Source: Neodiprion pinetum (lineage: Eukaryota; Arthropoda; Insecta; Hymenoptera; Diprionidae). From it: DNA of 64,000 bases. The notes under the pieces are model-generated. The model saw only the letters and a program-made list of their open reading frames with translations. It made no database searches and was not told the origin of the DNA. Positions within the stretch are counted from its first letter, which is position 1. Each line of letters opens with the position of its first letter. The stretch lies in the NCBI RefSeq assembly GCF_021155775.2, contig NC_060237.1, positions 8,767,832 through 8,831,831 of the forward strand, given 5' to 3'. The position numbers and the translations under genes are program-made. Below, piece by piece: positions 10,088-24,800 of the stretch.

Positions 10088-11655
10088 CGATTTAACGCAG
10101 CTTTGACGTCTCTAATGAAATACCGTATACATTCAATTCAATACAGTCAATTTTTTCATCACCAGAATCGACAATTTATCACAAAGAATTCGAGTTATAA
10201 AAATGACGATTAAAATACAACGTCATTATATGTTTGCCAGTCGTTTTCAATTGATAAGCGATTCAACGCATATATCAGACTTGCTGTTCAATTAGTATTT
10301 CTACAAGTACGGCACCGTATTCGTAATTTCGTTAGTCCTTCAAAATATCAGTGTTAAAAATTTAAGAAGTTTCTAATTTACTATAGCGTGATTCTACATC
10401 AGAAATTTATCTCATCGATTACTTGAAAACTTTTTTTGTGTAGTGGAGCCAACAATTTCTTTGTACCTGTGTTGTTTAAGCGTTATGTAACTATACTTGA
10501 TGATAGATTTCGTTTCGTTCAAATCAGTGAATTTTCGGACGTAAGTGGAGAGTTTGACAACGTCCCTAGTGGATACTGTAGGGTAGATGTATCGGACAGA
10601 CACCAGACGCACTATTTTTTACCGCCTTAGTACTATATATGGCCATCAATCGTACCATTTATGGCCATATCCATTGCGTGTGAAAAAAGCTTGGCCACGA
10701 ACGACACAAAAGTACTAGGCCGGCTTTAAGCGCTGTAAATTTGAATTTCCAAACAATCGATCAGTTAAAAGCTACACCGATATTTACTGCAGAAGCTCTT
10801 CTTGCGATTGGATGAATCACTGAATAGATTTCAAGTAATAGAAATAATTGAAAAGCCTCACATGGCTGGCCAACGATGAAGCAATAACTATAAACGGCAT
10901 CACTACTCTATACCTCATCCATTAGATACACTTGTCATTCATGTACGACGATTGATCTCATTAATTTTGAAACTCACAATCATCGCGATTAAAAACATAC
11001 AATCAATATGATCAAAGATCTTCGAGACAAGAAAATTTGTTGGACTATTCAAAACTGTTCAACAGTCGATCAAAACAAAGCCATTTGGAAAGAACTTAGA
11101 TGTTGCAAACACACCTTCAAGATTTGCAGGACTTTTTTGCGGTGTGATAAATAATATTCCTTGGATACATTAATCGGCTGTGTTTTACACATCAATTACC
11201 CGTCACATACTTACTTTCGCAAAAATACACTCACCAAATCAACGATACACTCCGAATAATACTACTTATTTGACACGACGTTCGACCGCGTTGGCTCCCG
11301 AGCGCTTGCCTTGCGCGAATGACGCTGGCAATCACTTCAACCAATTCTGCGCATGGTTTCGCGCAAGCGCTAAATCCATGTGTGCCGGGTTGTCGTGACG
11401 CGCCACGACAGGCGTATCATTGAATTTTTTAAGTCAACCAATGAACGGACGAACATTTTGACTTCGGTCTATTGGTGGTACATTTAAACAACTTGAATAG
11501 CTGCGGATGACGAATAAAAACATATGATTCAATTTCATAATCAACTCGTTGGAATATATTTGATGCAATGTATAATAATACGTCAGGTGCTTACGTTGGC
11601 GTCACAGAAAACTTGCCTTAAGCAAATTAATGAATGTTTCATTCATCCTTTTCAA
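10088..11655. other. Region upstream of the tetraspanin start
   Basis: No gene is supported here. A CCATTTATGG CArG-type motif (10655-10664) lies between two TGGCCAT words near a TATATA tract, about 550 bases upstream of the start codon. A CpG-rich patch lies at about 11276-11400, with a short TGTCGTG/CACGACA hairpin near its end. Either could be promoter or 5' UTR sequence, but no start site can be assigned. Confidence 0.3.
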
Positions 11656-12041
11656 GGTTCCGTACCTCAAAAGGAAAAAACGGAACCCTCGCAGGATCGC
11701 TTTGTTGTCCGTCTATCTGCCAAGACCCTTTTTCTCAGGAACGGATAGAGGTATCGAGTTAACATTAATATCAAATACTAAGGTTTAAGGTCCCTTGAGA
11801 TGTAAAAAATTCAAGCTTCTAAGCTAATGCAATCAACGGTCATTTATGTCACATATTTTGATACACCCGAACTCACTCATCGAAACCTATACGGTATTTC
11901 CTGTTGGCCTAAAATAATGAAATTTATAGAGGAGCAAGGTCTCACAGTACAAGTAAAGGAAAAAGTTGGAAAATAGTTAATTTCTAGTTATATCACATAC
12001 GGAACCCTCAGGGCCCGAGGCCCAATCGCACCTGTCCAGTT
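11656..12041. repeat. Degenerate interspersed repeat with GGTTCCGTA/TACGGAACC ends
   Basis: The stretch opens with GGTTCCGTA (11656-11664) and near its end has the inverted TACGGAACC (11998-12006), with the word CGGAACCCTC at both about 11680 and 12000. The interior (TTTTTCTCAGGAACGG, AGGTCCCTTGAGATGT-like words, TTATATCACATACGGAACCC) matches, from memory, a dispersed repeat common in insect genomes. There is no reading frame of note, and copy number cannot be judged from one window. Confidence 0.5.
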
Positions 12042-12575
12042 TTTTTGCGATTGACAAAAACTCTTTGCTCCGTGATATCTGTTACAGAATCAAGCTTCGC
12101 AGATAACATGCGAATCACCGCAAGATTCTGTTTCGCGGGTGATCAGACAAAAATGTCTATAATGCAACAGGAAAATAGCATAGCATCATACGGTTATACA
12201 GAGGTCTTTATTGTCACGCGAACAAACGAATGGGCAGTGTGAATCCAATGAAAGCAGAAGTCCGCTAAACTTACCGGAAGATGCAGTTACCCAAGGAAGC
12301 CAAAGAAGAAATAGTGCAAATTTGCTTCTCTACACGATGTATGATTTTCTTATTCGGATTAGTTTAGGGAGTTATGTTTTAATATGTGTAATCACAGCTG
12401 CAGATAAACAGGATACTTATCTGAAGTTGCTTCCCGATTTGGGTAACAACATTTTTAAATCAAAATTGAATGAGTATTGCCTTGCACAGAAATTTGTTTT
12501 ACTGGAGCAACAATTATCAATTTATTGTTTTAAACAAATACTAGTAATTTCCGTGGTAACTAGTTGACCATTTTA

Positions 12576-12809
12576 AGGGGGGATTTCGGTGAAATGTTGA
12601 TAAATATGAGTTTTCATTTTCCAAATTACTAAAAAAGACGCAATCAAAAATTTTTAATACATGGTTTACATTATAGTACTACCTCTACTTTTTGGTGTAT
12701 ATTCAACCGTAATCCAAGCCGCGTAGAAAAGATTTTTGAATGCATCTTTTTTAATCATTTTACAAAAATGAAAAAATTATTTTTAAACGAATGTCACCGA
12801 AATCCCCCT
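12576..12809. mobile_element. 234-bp Tc1/mariner-like MITE
   Basis: Terminal inverted repeats AGGGGGGATTTCGGTGA and its near-exact inverse (one G fewer) bound a 234-bp AT-rich segment. TA dinucleotides flank both sides (12574-12575 and 12810-12811), as left by Tc1/mariner integration. It has no coding capacity. Confidence 0.75.
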
Positions 12810-12811
12810 TA

Positions 12812-15800
12812 TCGAAAGAAAACAGAGATGAAATGAAAAAAAAACTTTTGCACAAACTACGCCTCATATTCTACGTTGCTATTTTATGAGTTCTTGAAAT
12901 AAAAAATACTCAATTGCATCTATGATAATTGTTTTACCATAACGTTATCGCTGCAGTTACAAAATAGTCACCTTAGATCGTGTTTTCATGCATAAGTATC
13001 TTTATAGACATGCTTTTGTTGCTCACACTAACAATAAACATTTAGAAAGATATCTCGTAAATTTTTTAGGTCAATAAATACAATAATAACATTTAAAAAA
13101 ATTTGCAGAACTGATTTTAAATGGTGTGCAGATTAACAGTTAACCCATATTTTATGTGGGTCAATACGAAAGATATTACGAGAAAATCGTTAAACAATGA
13201 GCAGAGATGCGAGTTCTACGTGAATCAAAAGTAAAAAACAACATTATTTATAACGTTGCCAAAAATACATATACGGGGGCTTTTGAAGAAGTTCAAGCTT
13301 ATACTCCATTAAACTAATCTGTAATCGTTACACTGATATTACGAGTCAATGTGTACCGCAGCGTTCGTTCTATTAACTTAGGCTGATAAATAAAGCTCGA
13401 AACACCACCGTGTTTATTTGAACAGTAAAAAATAGGCTACATTCCATAGCTCGTAATCACAGCGTTCTGTGGGAAAAGTTGTTTTTACGTCTCTGTAACT
13501 GTCGGTATGTTTTTGTTGCAAGCTTCAATTGATTCAATTAATGAATTGAAATAATCTCGATTATTATTGCTGATTATAAAATGCGCAATATGCTAGCAAT
13601 AGTTTACAATATATCTATATGACGGATATTTTGGTTCTTCATTTTTATGGAGAGCAAAAGCATTTTGACACGTTGATCAAGGCGATTAGCTCGCGCTCAC
13701 GAGTATCCAGAGAATTCTGCCACGCCACTTATTGTTAGCGTCAAGTCATCGAATCAACGTGTGAAACGTCTTAAAATATTTTGAGTAGGTGGGAGGAAAG
13801 TTTCAATTAGGATAAATATGTCCAGTTCTGGTTTACGTCTTTGGCACGTAGAATCCTAGAATATACCTGTTTCTAACAATATGTTATCGGAACGTCAAAC
13901 AATGCGTGCCAAGAACATGACATTCGTACTATTCCACGATACGCACTCGAATTTCCACGCAACTATCACATGCGAGGAATTTTCCATAATATCAGAACTT
14001 TCATGCCTCAACTGAACAAAAACGAGATACGCAGACGTTGGAAAAAATTACTGCGTAAAAAATGCTGTATCTCCGAGTGGAAGAAATTAATCGCAATTGA
14101 GAACCAGTTCCGTCCGGCTTAAGGGCAGACTCGCAATTAACATCGATAGTCGTGTTTGTTGACCGCGTTATGGAAGCTGATGATCCGCCAGGTCACGATC
14201 CGAGAAATAATTGTTATGATACGTAAAACTTGGATCATGATTAACGATCTGTGGGACATCGTCGAAGCGTCAAAAAAATCATAAGCGGTTTTTCCAATGT
14301 GGAAGAGCAATTCTAACTATCGATTAAGAAATTCTCAAGTAAAAATGAACGTTCTTCGTATCGAATGTCTTTTGGATGCAACTTTGTGCTCTGTCCCCCT
14401 GATAACTTCACCTTTAAGTTTCTAGAGACGCACCGAGTGTTATCGTATCTTCGGTCGGTGCCTCCTCGATACTCTGAAGTTTAATCCCGAAGACTCTAGC
14501 AGAGACGGTTGAATATCGAACTCAATAATTTCGTACTAAAATAGGCGATTCTGCGTATGTATTACAGGTACGTCTCGAGCTTGCAGGGCTGTTCGTAATG
14601 ATAAACGCAGCCAGTTTTACGATCGAACGATGTAAGTATAACCATCGCATAAGCTAACGTAATTTGAAAGTTTATGCACGCCAACAGCTGCAGTGACTAT
14701 TTTCTAAATTTCGAGCTCCATGCTCGATCGTGCGCTTCGAGAATCGTTAAATTTTATTATTAGTCACGGTGTGAAAATGATCGTTGAAATACTAGCAATC
14801 GTAATAGGGAAGAGCTGGTAATTGAGACGTTCGACTTGATATTTACCGAAGATCGTTACCGTCCTTAGTTCTGTATAATCGATTTCACCATTACAAGAAT
14901 TACGTAAACAGAGTTTCATCGGTATAATTTTTACGGCTGCGGATGTTGAGCAGCACGCTTTGTCTGCGAACATTCGGCCGATAATCCCCATGAATCAATT
15001 GAGTGTTACATGACTTGTCCGAGTCAAGTCTTTCAGCCGCGAAGAGGAGCCTTCGTTTCTTTCTTTATCGAGCATGCAAAGTAATGCTAAATTGTTATCT
15101 CCGTATAAACCGCAGAAAAAGTAACTTGAGAGAAATCAATCATTAATCGCGACGCTGGTTTGATGCGGAAATCCTTCTTATCGTAATGACGACGTGCAGA
15201 ATCGAACCACGAGTAATTCTCATCGAAACTTGACTGGATCGGTAATTCTTCAAAATTTCGGTACACGAAATCGGTGAAGTAATTTTTAAACGCAATAGAT
15301 GTTGATAACTCAGATACTCAAAAGTCTAAAGTCTCCGCAGGTCGTTGGTTATATTGACAATAATATGATTCTCAACTTATGGTGGAAAATAAATATCTTG
15401 TTATTTTCCGTTAACAATGTAGTTTTATTATAAACGTACGTAACTTTGTCATGTACTCTTGTTGTCCCAGTTTGACCCTAAATATTATTCACTCTCAGAT
15501 ATTTGGAGATCATTAGTCACGTTCTAACAAATTTTCAGTTGAACATGATCTACTCGAAGTACGATATCAATAGTAAACGCCTACTTACTCGGTAATCTTA
15601 ACTTTTAATTAATAATCTACCGAAATGTTAGAACCAAAAATTAACGCTGAATTCTTTCGGCGAAGCATCTTTCAATTTCCTAGAAGTAACATCCGAATTG
15701 AGAGCAAGTATATACGTATAAACAGCATCGCGCGGAGTCACGTGAAATCGTTTGAAACAAAGAGCATAAAAGTGTGGCAAGTCACGTGAATTTACTATGT

Positions 15801-18800
15801 GAGCCACTTAAAGTCGCAGCACATCGTGTGACGTCAGGCGAGCACTCGAAGCCGTTCGATTATCTCACAACTTTTCGATGTGAATCTTTTTTCCATCCAC
15901 TAATGTATACGAGCGACGTATAAAGGCGAAAAGTTAGAATTGCGGAATAAAGTCAGATACGTCGGGATTCTGACGAAACATCGATTACCTTTGAAAAAAA
16001 GTGAAAAGATAAGCCGACCGAGTTCGCGATGCCGGAAATATGGCTCAGAAGCAGAACTGCAAATGCGGAATTAAGAACGGCGCTGAAACGTTTAATTAAG
16101 CTTAATTCCACGGTTTAAACGCGACGCTGAGTAAATTTCCGAGCTAATAAATCGCGCGCGGTACGTTTCCTAGTAGGTAAACTGCCGGCGGTCTCTGCGC
16201 CCTGCAGTTTGTAACTTTGCCAAATAATTATCTTACAAGACAGGCGAACCGGCCTCTTGGATTTCAGCCAAAATTTTCCACGCCACGAACTCCCTGAAGA
16301 TATCGAGCACCGAAACAGATTTTACGAATAAATTGATCGATCGTAGGTGAATATTACACCTTGGGAACTTCCCAAGAGAACAAGCCAACGTTTAGTCGAA
16401 TTTGCGCTTTACAGACGGACGTTTGCATGCGCTTGAAAATGTGATTGACCTACAAATATAAGCTACGCAAATTGGATGCAAAGCGTGGCCGTATTGACAT
16501 CGAACTTTACGAAATGCTCGAATCGGGATAATGCGTCGCCGTCTCTTGTGAAAATATCGCGCATGAGTGATTTCTCTTCGAACGCGATAAGGAGGCACAA
16601 CGTAACGCGATCATCGTTATTATACGCAGGGAGAATTCGAACCTGTTGACCGTTTGAGAAAATTATTTTATCGAAAAATAATAATGGTGTATTGCAATCC
16701 CCCCCTTTTTATATTTGACATAATATTATTTCCGTCAATATACGATGATTGATTTACGAAAATAACAACTTACTGTTCCTGACATTTACCAAACATTAAT
16801 AATGCAGCATCAAAAGGTTCGAGACGCCTTTTCAAGTTTTCAAGTTGTAAATCAATGTCTGGCAGAGATCTGTAATTTTCTGGTGAATTTCAATCGGGGT
16901 GAGTGAATTCCCTGCTGAGAACTTGTTAGGAAAAATTTTTATTATTCAGATTCTTTACTGGGATTTTTTTTCATCCTTTGTTAAATTGAGTTATCGTTTT
17001 TGCAAATTGCTCCTATACTCAACAGTGACGTAACGAACAGAATAGAAAATATGATTCACTTTTTCCAAGATTTCAGAATTAAAAAAAAAAAAAAGCGTAT
17101 TCATGTTTTTACTACGGAATTTTGATGCAGATTATATCAGAGGCTTAGAATAAAACGAAAATTCACAACAAGGAAAAAAAATGCGCCGAAACGAATCCGT
17201 TTCGTTTATTGGATTAAATGACATCTTACTCTTTTCAAATAAGGTTTCCTCAATCATGTCCAATTTGTTCGAATACATTACTTTCAATAGGCCTAATTTG
17301 ATTTTCTGTTTCTCGAAGGTAGAGATAATTGAAAAAAATACACGCTTCGCTAAGTTATACATAGCAGAATCCCAAAAAGCTTTCATTGCTGGCGTTGATG
17401 CAACGATACTGGAATTGATATATAATATATAACTTCACATTTTCGATTCACTTTGTACCCGAAGTCTTTTTTCGGCATAAGACAATTAGCGTACATCGAT
17501 CAGCTGTTCCTAAAAAGGAGGATATTACCGAGAGAAAATTAAGACATGCAAGGGTTTCGTCTGGGAAAGAAATTTCGACGGATACCGGAACGGCGATGCC
17601 GGTACGAAGGGCTTCTTTGAGCCTTGAAGGTCTTCGGTTTGGCGGTAGTTCGGCAATGGTCTTCTGCAAGATTCTGGGTCAGTCAGCTTCAGTTATAATT
17701 ATACGAATCCAATTAAGCGTTCGTTATCCGGGTTCAGTTTGCAAGTAAGTTTATAGAAAAAGGTCTATGTACAGTAATGTTCATTGATACCTTGGGCGTT
17801 CGGCTGACTTGTTTTCACATAATTCGTATAGAATCGAGCTCTGGCACTTTGTTTCGGTCCAGAAACAAGTTAGCCGGAAGTCGGAAAAGACATTAACGAA
17901 CATTACCGTACTTCCTCCATTATCCAGAAATGCTTCTTTGCTCCCACTGTTTGTACGAAGCAGTCTCGTTTCGAGTTTACTCCGGTTCATGTTCGCCAAA
18001 TGTTTCCTTTCAACGTAAAATAGACTTGTTTTTGAGGCGGTCTATTCCGTACCGTGGAAAATAGATAACAATAAACACATCCGTCAAAATCATCTCGTGA
18101 CATCCGTGTCTCTCCGACGACCCGAAGTGAGCCACTTATAAATTGCTAACAATAACATCTACCTATATCACACACCTTCTGCCCCTTCGCACGTGTCGCT
18201 GTGATATCCGACCGATCAACAACAACAACTCGTGCCATTTGTAATGTATGCTGTAGAACGATCGGTGTCCAACCAAGACAAGGGCCTAAGTCCGAAACAA
18301 TATGTTGTCCGCATCAACCGCTTTTCGCATCAACTTTGTAACAAATGATCAGACAAAGGCGGTATGAATCCAATTCAGTTATCCGGATAAAACATTTGTT
18401 ATATCTTTTCAGTTTCCCGCACTTTGTACCAAAAAATTAATTTAATTCCAATCGTTGGGTTCTTCAACTCCTGCGAAAACAAGCTCTCGTCGTATATGAA
18501 AAGAGGAGAATTATTCCTAAAAATCTTCGATGTTTGTCAACATTGGGGCGATTTGTTTTTACTAATAACAAACTGTCCCTGCCAAATTTCTTACACAAAT
18601 TTCCACGACGACCGTACGATAGAGCCGTCCTTGGAAAAAATAACAGTACGTGTATAACATTTCGAGTCAGAATAACATTTCAACTTGGAATTTTGCAACA
18701 GCAGCCACGGGCATCATTTTGCCGAAGAAGAGTAAATTTGTGCGATCGTCGTTAATTGCCAACGGTCAATAACCGAAACTAACCGCAATAAGATACCTTA

Positions 18801-21800
18801 ATACAATACTCATCGTCCGTACCAAAAAACAAAATCAGTGATCAGCTAAGTATCTTGTAGTTTCGAATTGAAAATTTTCATTTTTATACTCTCAAGCCCC
18901 AAGATAGAATTTGTTCGAAAATTATTGTTGCCGAGAAGATGCTGCATGCTCGGATAGAAAAACTGACTGACTGGCTGATTGCCAAAATAGCGTAATAACG
19001 GGAAATACGATGACAAGCACAGGAGATCGGAAAGTCCGTAAGTTACACCTCGCGTTTAAGAACGTTTTTTTAATACTTTGTCAATATTACTAGAATTTTT
19101 TTTTCTTTTCCTTTTAGCGTGAAAAAGTACAGACAATTCTCTTGAATCAACAGCAACTAACAAACTTTTCATGTTTTTTTTTTAACAAAGAATCTTGAAA
19201 CACGGCGTGCTGAATTATCTCGCTGAATAATCGAATTCTAAGTGCCATTGGAAACTAGAGCCTAAATTGATTAAAAATAGACCGTCGCGGTCGTTTAAAC
19301 CACCCCCTCAACGGACAATCAAATATTCAATCATCCAGCCTTTCAATTATGCGATCACGAAATCTGACGCCTATTTCTGTACGTATAACGCATACAGCTG
19401 GGTAATAGGATAGTGAAATGCAAACGTGATAACGCCAGAGAGTTCGAATAAGGTACAAGGGTGAAAATCTAGCTCATTGATTTTCTATTTTGATCCGGTA
19501 CGTTTTTAGTTTCTGCTTGTGTGCTTGTTATTGTTCCACCCTCAGCTTGCACGGTCTATTTTCAGAGCAAGCTCATCCATTTATCTAGTGACAGTGAGCA
19601 AACAGCCGGCGCCAGGAAATTAGAATAATTAGCAAACTGAGCGAAGCTAATTTTTTTTACCGGGCTGCACCCACCGTTCCTCGCGTTTATTTGCAATTTC
19701 ACCGAACCCCTCGGTAATGCTCAAGACCTCAAAATAATTTTCGATCGGATTAATCGACCAGGATTTCAACACTGAAATATAAATCAATTTCATAATTTTT
19801 CGGACAATCAATGATTCTCTCTATAATTCCCGATGATCCGTAATTATAAAATTTAATTTCCTTCCAATTCGTGACGAGATTGTAATATTATTCCTGGTCC
19901 ATACGGCCGCGTAAATGACTCGAGAAGAACCCAAAGCAATGGATCGATTGATCCTTACCCGGCACAACATACGTCAGATTGACGCGTATTCATCTGAAGG
20001 GGTGAAATAACGTCACGATTACGTCACGCAGCGGGGAGAGCCACCCTCTGGAACGTCGACGAAGATTCAAGGTGAATCTCTAGGTGTAACGTGGGTGTTA
20101 TCGAACCTTGAAAGGACGTCGTAAAGTATTATCAATCTGCAGCTGACAGCGGCGTAATCACCCCGTAAAACCGTTATGGGCTATGACGTTCGGTGTTACG
20201 GTGAACAACGTCTTCGAGGGCGAGGTTGCTCTTTCAATCACAATTTCATGATCATCAAAACTTTCGAGACGATTATTCCTTAAGCATCTCTGGCACTAAG
20301 ATTAAAGTCAGCAAAGATTTTCACACCGTATACCAGCTGCGTTTGCTGATTGAAATATTTGAAGCTGAGGTTATTCTCCTTTGGCGTTTATTTCAAGAAG
20401 GTTGCTTCGTCAAAAATCTATATTCTTTGTTAATTTTATCACGAAATATTCGTACACCGATTATTTATTGAATTATTTAACGCCTGAGCTACGAAGATCG
20501 TGTTATGAATACGATAATATTAAATTTTGGAATTCTAAACGAAGGCTTAGATATTGATACTTCGTTTCAGACCGCTTCAAAGTTGTTAAAAGTTTAGCAA
20601 ATTTGTTCAATTTCACCACACGACGGCTCATTTTACTCAAAAGACTATTTGCCAACAAATTAACAGCAACACTATTTTAATCATATTGGCATCGTGAAAT
20701 ATTTAATTTTAGCATCGATATTAATTACGATCGACATTGAAAAAAATCTGTGTCAGTCACTTTACAGAGAATACTCAACAGTCCTCCTAATAAAATGAGT
20801 CATCGTAAAGTGAAATCGAACGAATCTACTGAACACTTCGAACAATTTTGAAGTAATTACAGTATATACAGTATACAGTATCCAAGCGTTAGTTTACAAT
20901 TCTAGTATTTTCTAATTTTCTACTTCTAATGATGTCTTCGATACTTACGAATACAATAATTTGATAAACGTACCGAATGTACGACTGGGTATTTGGTAAT
21001 AAAACTAAAAAACAATATCTATATCCAGCGAACCAACGTCGTTGATCGAAAAGAAAGTAACGAAAAGTAAAATCGCTACTCTGCGAACATTCACGCGGCC
21101 CTTTTCGATCGGCATTCCGACGAACGTGTAATCAAGACCTTATCGGTCGTACAAAACGGAATTAATTGCAAGTAAACTTCAAGGCAGCGGCGTTCAGTCC
21201 TCGCTGACAAGTGTCAAATGTTCGCACAGACGCGACAGATGTTGTGCATACGTGCAAAGATACTTACACACGGAAATCGTGGGCCAAGTTATTTTCAGAG
21301 GGTGAGTACGTGGCCGTTAACTGGGTCGGTCGAACGCGAATCACGGATATTCGTGACGAACATCACGAACGGCAAAGTGGTAAAGATTAGTCGGATACCA
21401 TGAACTGGCAAATACGTAAGCAGCGGCTGCTGAGAATCACTTTGGTAGAAACTAGTCGCAGTTTGAATAGAGACGAGAAATATTCTCGGAATTCACGCAC
21501 GATGAAGATGTTTCTGCCAGCTCGTACATTTGTTAGGGAGGATTAGAGCTGGACAGCAAACGTCGCGTGTTGACAGCTTCGGCGTTTCGGGAGTTTACAT
21601 CTCGGTTTCATCACGCTGAATTAGACGTGAAAAATATGGAGCTTCGGAATTGTTACATTCTAGAAAGTCCCGGATGACAGAATAACGAGTTAAATTTTAC
21701 GACGGTCGAAATTCGAAGAAATTACCATTCGCGCAGAAAACACTCGTAGGACTTGACAAAATCTGTGTCTGACCGATGATCGATACGGCCAATTTTTAAA

Positions 21801-24800
21801 TTCAACTTTACGAAAGACAAAGACGGCGTGTTAAAAACAATTTTCATCAAAATGCGAGAAACGCGACATGGAACGGATATTTTTTACGAATTTAAAGAAT
21901 CGGAGGAGAATGGAAGTCTAGATTTGAAAGTGAAAGAAAACCTCCTGAAGCCACGTCGTTTTTTTAACAATACGAATATTCCGTGCAATGCACGTTATTG
22001 CACGTAATGCGAATATTACACGTCTTATCAATTGGCACTTTCCGATAATGCATTCACTTTGCCATAGATGATCCTGGAAGGTGATTACTCAAACAAAATG
22101 CAGGAACAAGTGTTGAAATTTGGCTGAAACTTTGAACAGACGCTGTATATTTGTACAACCCTATGCATGGATTCCGATAAATCGTTATACATAATTATAT
22201 TGCGGGGAGAAAAGAAAGAGCTTTCCTTTGGTCGTTATCAAAATATCGTTCGAAGGTTACAACTTTGCGTAGCTTGCGTGTTATACGTTCCTCGTCGTAT
22301 TTCGGCATAGAAACAACTGGAGTTCGATGGTCGAACACACATTTATTGGTATTGTCAAATCCGGAGCTCATTGTCAGTGCCGGTGCAAACAAGTGCATGA
22401 TGTACGTACCTTTGCACTCGACGAATGAAATTCAAAATATAAATTTCATTAAGAGAGGGGTGAGAATAAGTTGAAAATTGGATAGATCATAGGTCAATTT
22501 TTAGAAATATTCAAATATTCACTGCGTAGCATGTCTTTTAATAATCTGTATAATTTCAATAGCTGGGTTCGGATTTCTAAAAAGATATTTTTCTAATAGA
22601 AACTTTTGAATAGGAAAATGTTATTATTACCGGTTTATGAAGAACGTCAGTTTTCGAAATATTCAACTTTTGTTCGCGTTATTTCTCATATTTGCTGACA
22701 AACGTATATGAAAATTAAACGAATGACGAAATATCCATGGTCAATTACTTCAAATTCTCAACAAAATTTTCTTCTACTCGACAAAGTTCGATGGACGTGA
22801 ATTTCTTGTTATTCCACAAAAATTATAATAGTAGTCATGCGCTTTTTGTTAGGGAGCGATAATTGTGTAGCTATACATGACTTATATTTCACGTGATTAA
22901 ACATCATCCTTTCGACGTTACATTCTCCGTGTTTCAGATACCCATCGAATAGCAGGCGGACTATATTTAGCCTGCGAAGCGATCGCAGTATTGATAAAGT
23001 TTAATTGTTGCATTATATCGGTTTGGAGAATTTTCCATATACCTTGTTGAAGTTACGATATGCATCGTATTTGAGCACGAGTTGAGAAATTGATCAGAAA
23101 TACAGATCGATTGATCTTCATGACGAATAACATTGCTATAATTGCATTTTCTGCCATACCTATTTACTGTTATTGTTTCGAATATTAATTTACGTACTTT
23201 TAATCGCCTGGATAATTTCATAGTGCCCTAAATACGCCCTCTCACATTCCAAAATCATTATCGATACACCTTTTACCATGCCCAAGAATATTTTGGTCTA
23301 AACGCTCGTTGATCACTTAACTTAGCGGATAATTTCACGGAAAAATTCATATCGCCTCTACAATGGCAGACTTGATTGTTGTCGCAATCTACATCAAGAA
23401 ACTGTAAACAGAAGGTTAACAGAAGTCACCATCCGTAATCGGCAATTTAATCGATCGCAAAATGTTTCCAGTTTTCACGAACACGAATAAATGCGTACCT
23501 AATCTTTTTACATTCATCTGGAACGATAGTCGGTATATTGGACAAAATTTAGGCTATCCAATATTCTCATCGGTATTTTTAATATTCGTATTAAAAGTTG
23601 AATTTCTTGCTAGAGCTTCTTGAATTCTATCAGCTTCGGTTTTCACCGTGTAGATACTCGGTACATAATCAATATTGATCGATAAACAATGTTATTATGC
23701 GGGAACTGACATGAATCGGATAGCGTTACAGCTGCGGAATTGTGCGGAGGAAACATTTGGAATGAAGCAATTTTCAAAGTGACTAACAGCTTGTGTCTCG
23801 GAAAATTTTTACTCCAGTAAACAGCCGAGATAAATTTATTTTCCTCTCCGCATATAGCTGCTTTCAATGATAGCGACATGTTGCAGTACATCGGTAAAAG
23901 TAAAACTGTTGCAACCGCGGCATAAAACGCGTACAATTATTTGAAATCCTGTCTCCACAACGACGATCCGAATGCAATAAAAAACGCGTTCTCAATGCGG
24001 TTTGGAGAACGGAACAAGACTCGACAACGGAAGAGAAAAGAATTGTTGCGACGATCGGATTTTCTCTGCGAGTTGTTCAGTCACTCTAGGTATAAATTAT
24101 TAATTGCGAATTACGATTCGGCTCATTATTGGCCGTGTAAAACACGTCGCTTATAATTTATGAGAGCGACAAAATGCGCGACCTGCGTTAGTCACCGCTC
24201 GTTTTTCATGGCCTTTGCAATTTTTTTCCAACGTATAACTTCATATTCATACGTGCGCAAAAAGCACCAAAGCCGTGAGATATAACGAGTTGAACTTAAA
24301 AATATGAAGGCACGAGTGGAAACCTCCGTTGTGTAGGCACCTTGCAAATCGGATTTGTAATTATCAGCGTCGGGGCGAGAAACCGAGATTTTTTTCCGAC
24401 GGATTGAGATAACGATGCTGCCTGACATTTCCACCGTACATTCTCGTAATTCATTATATTATATCTCCAGGCGTCTGCTTACAATTGGATAGCTTGCAAA
24501 TATACCCAGATGTACGTGATGTCGGAAATTCCACCATCGGACAATAGAACGAAAACTGGACGATCTAGCTCCGATCTAGTTCTCAAGACGGGAGGCTGCG
24601 TAAGTTATTTTCCTCTTCAGCCGGACACGGTCTGTATCAAACTCCCATCGGCAACTTAATTCGTATAACATCGATATCCGAGTCAACGCCTATTACCTCG
24701 TGATTATGTCTATGCAGTGTCATCGCACATGTACGAGTGCATGCTGCACTATGTCAACCAGCGTAAACCATGCAAACAACGTGAATAAAACGAGCACACG

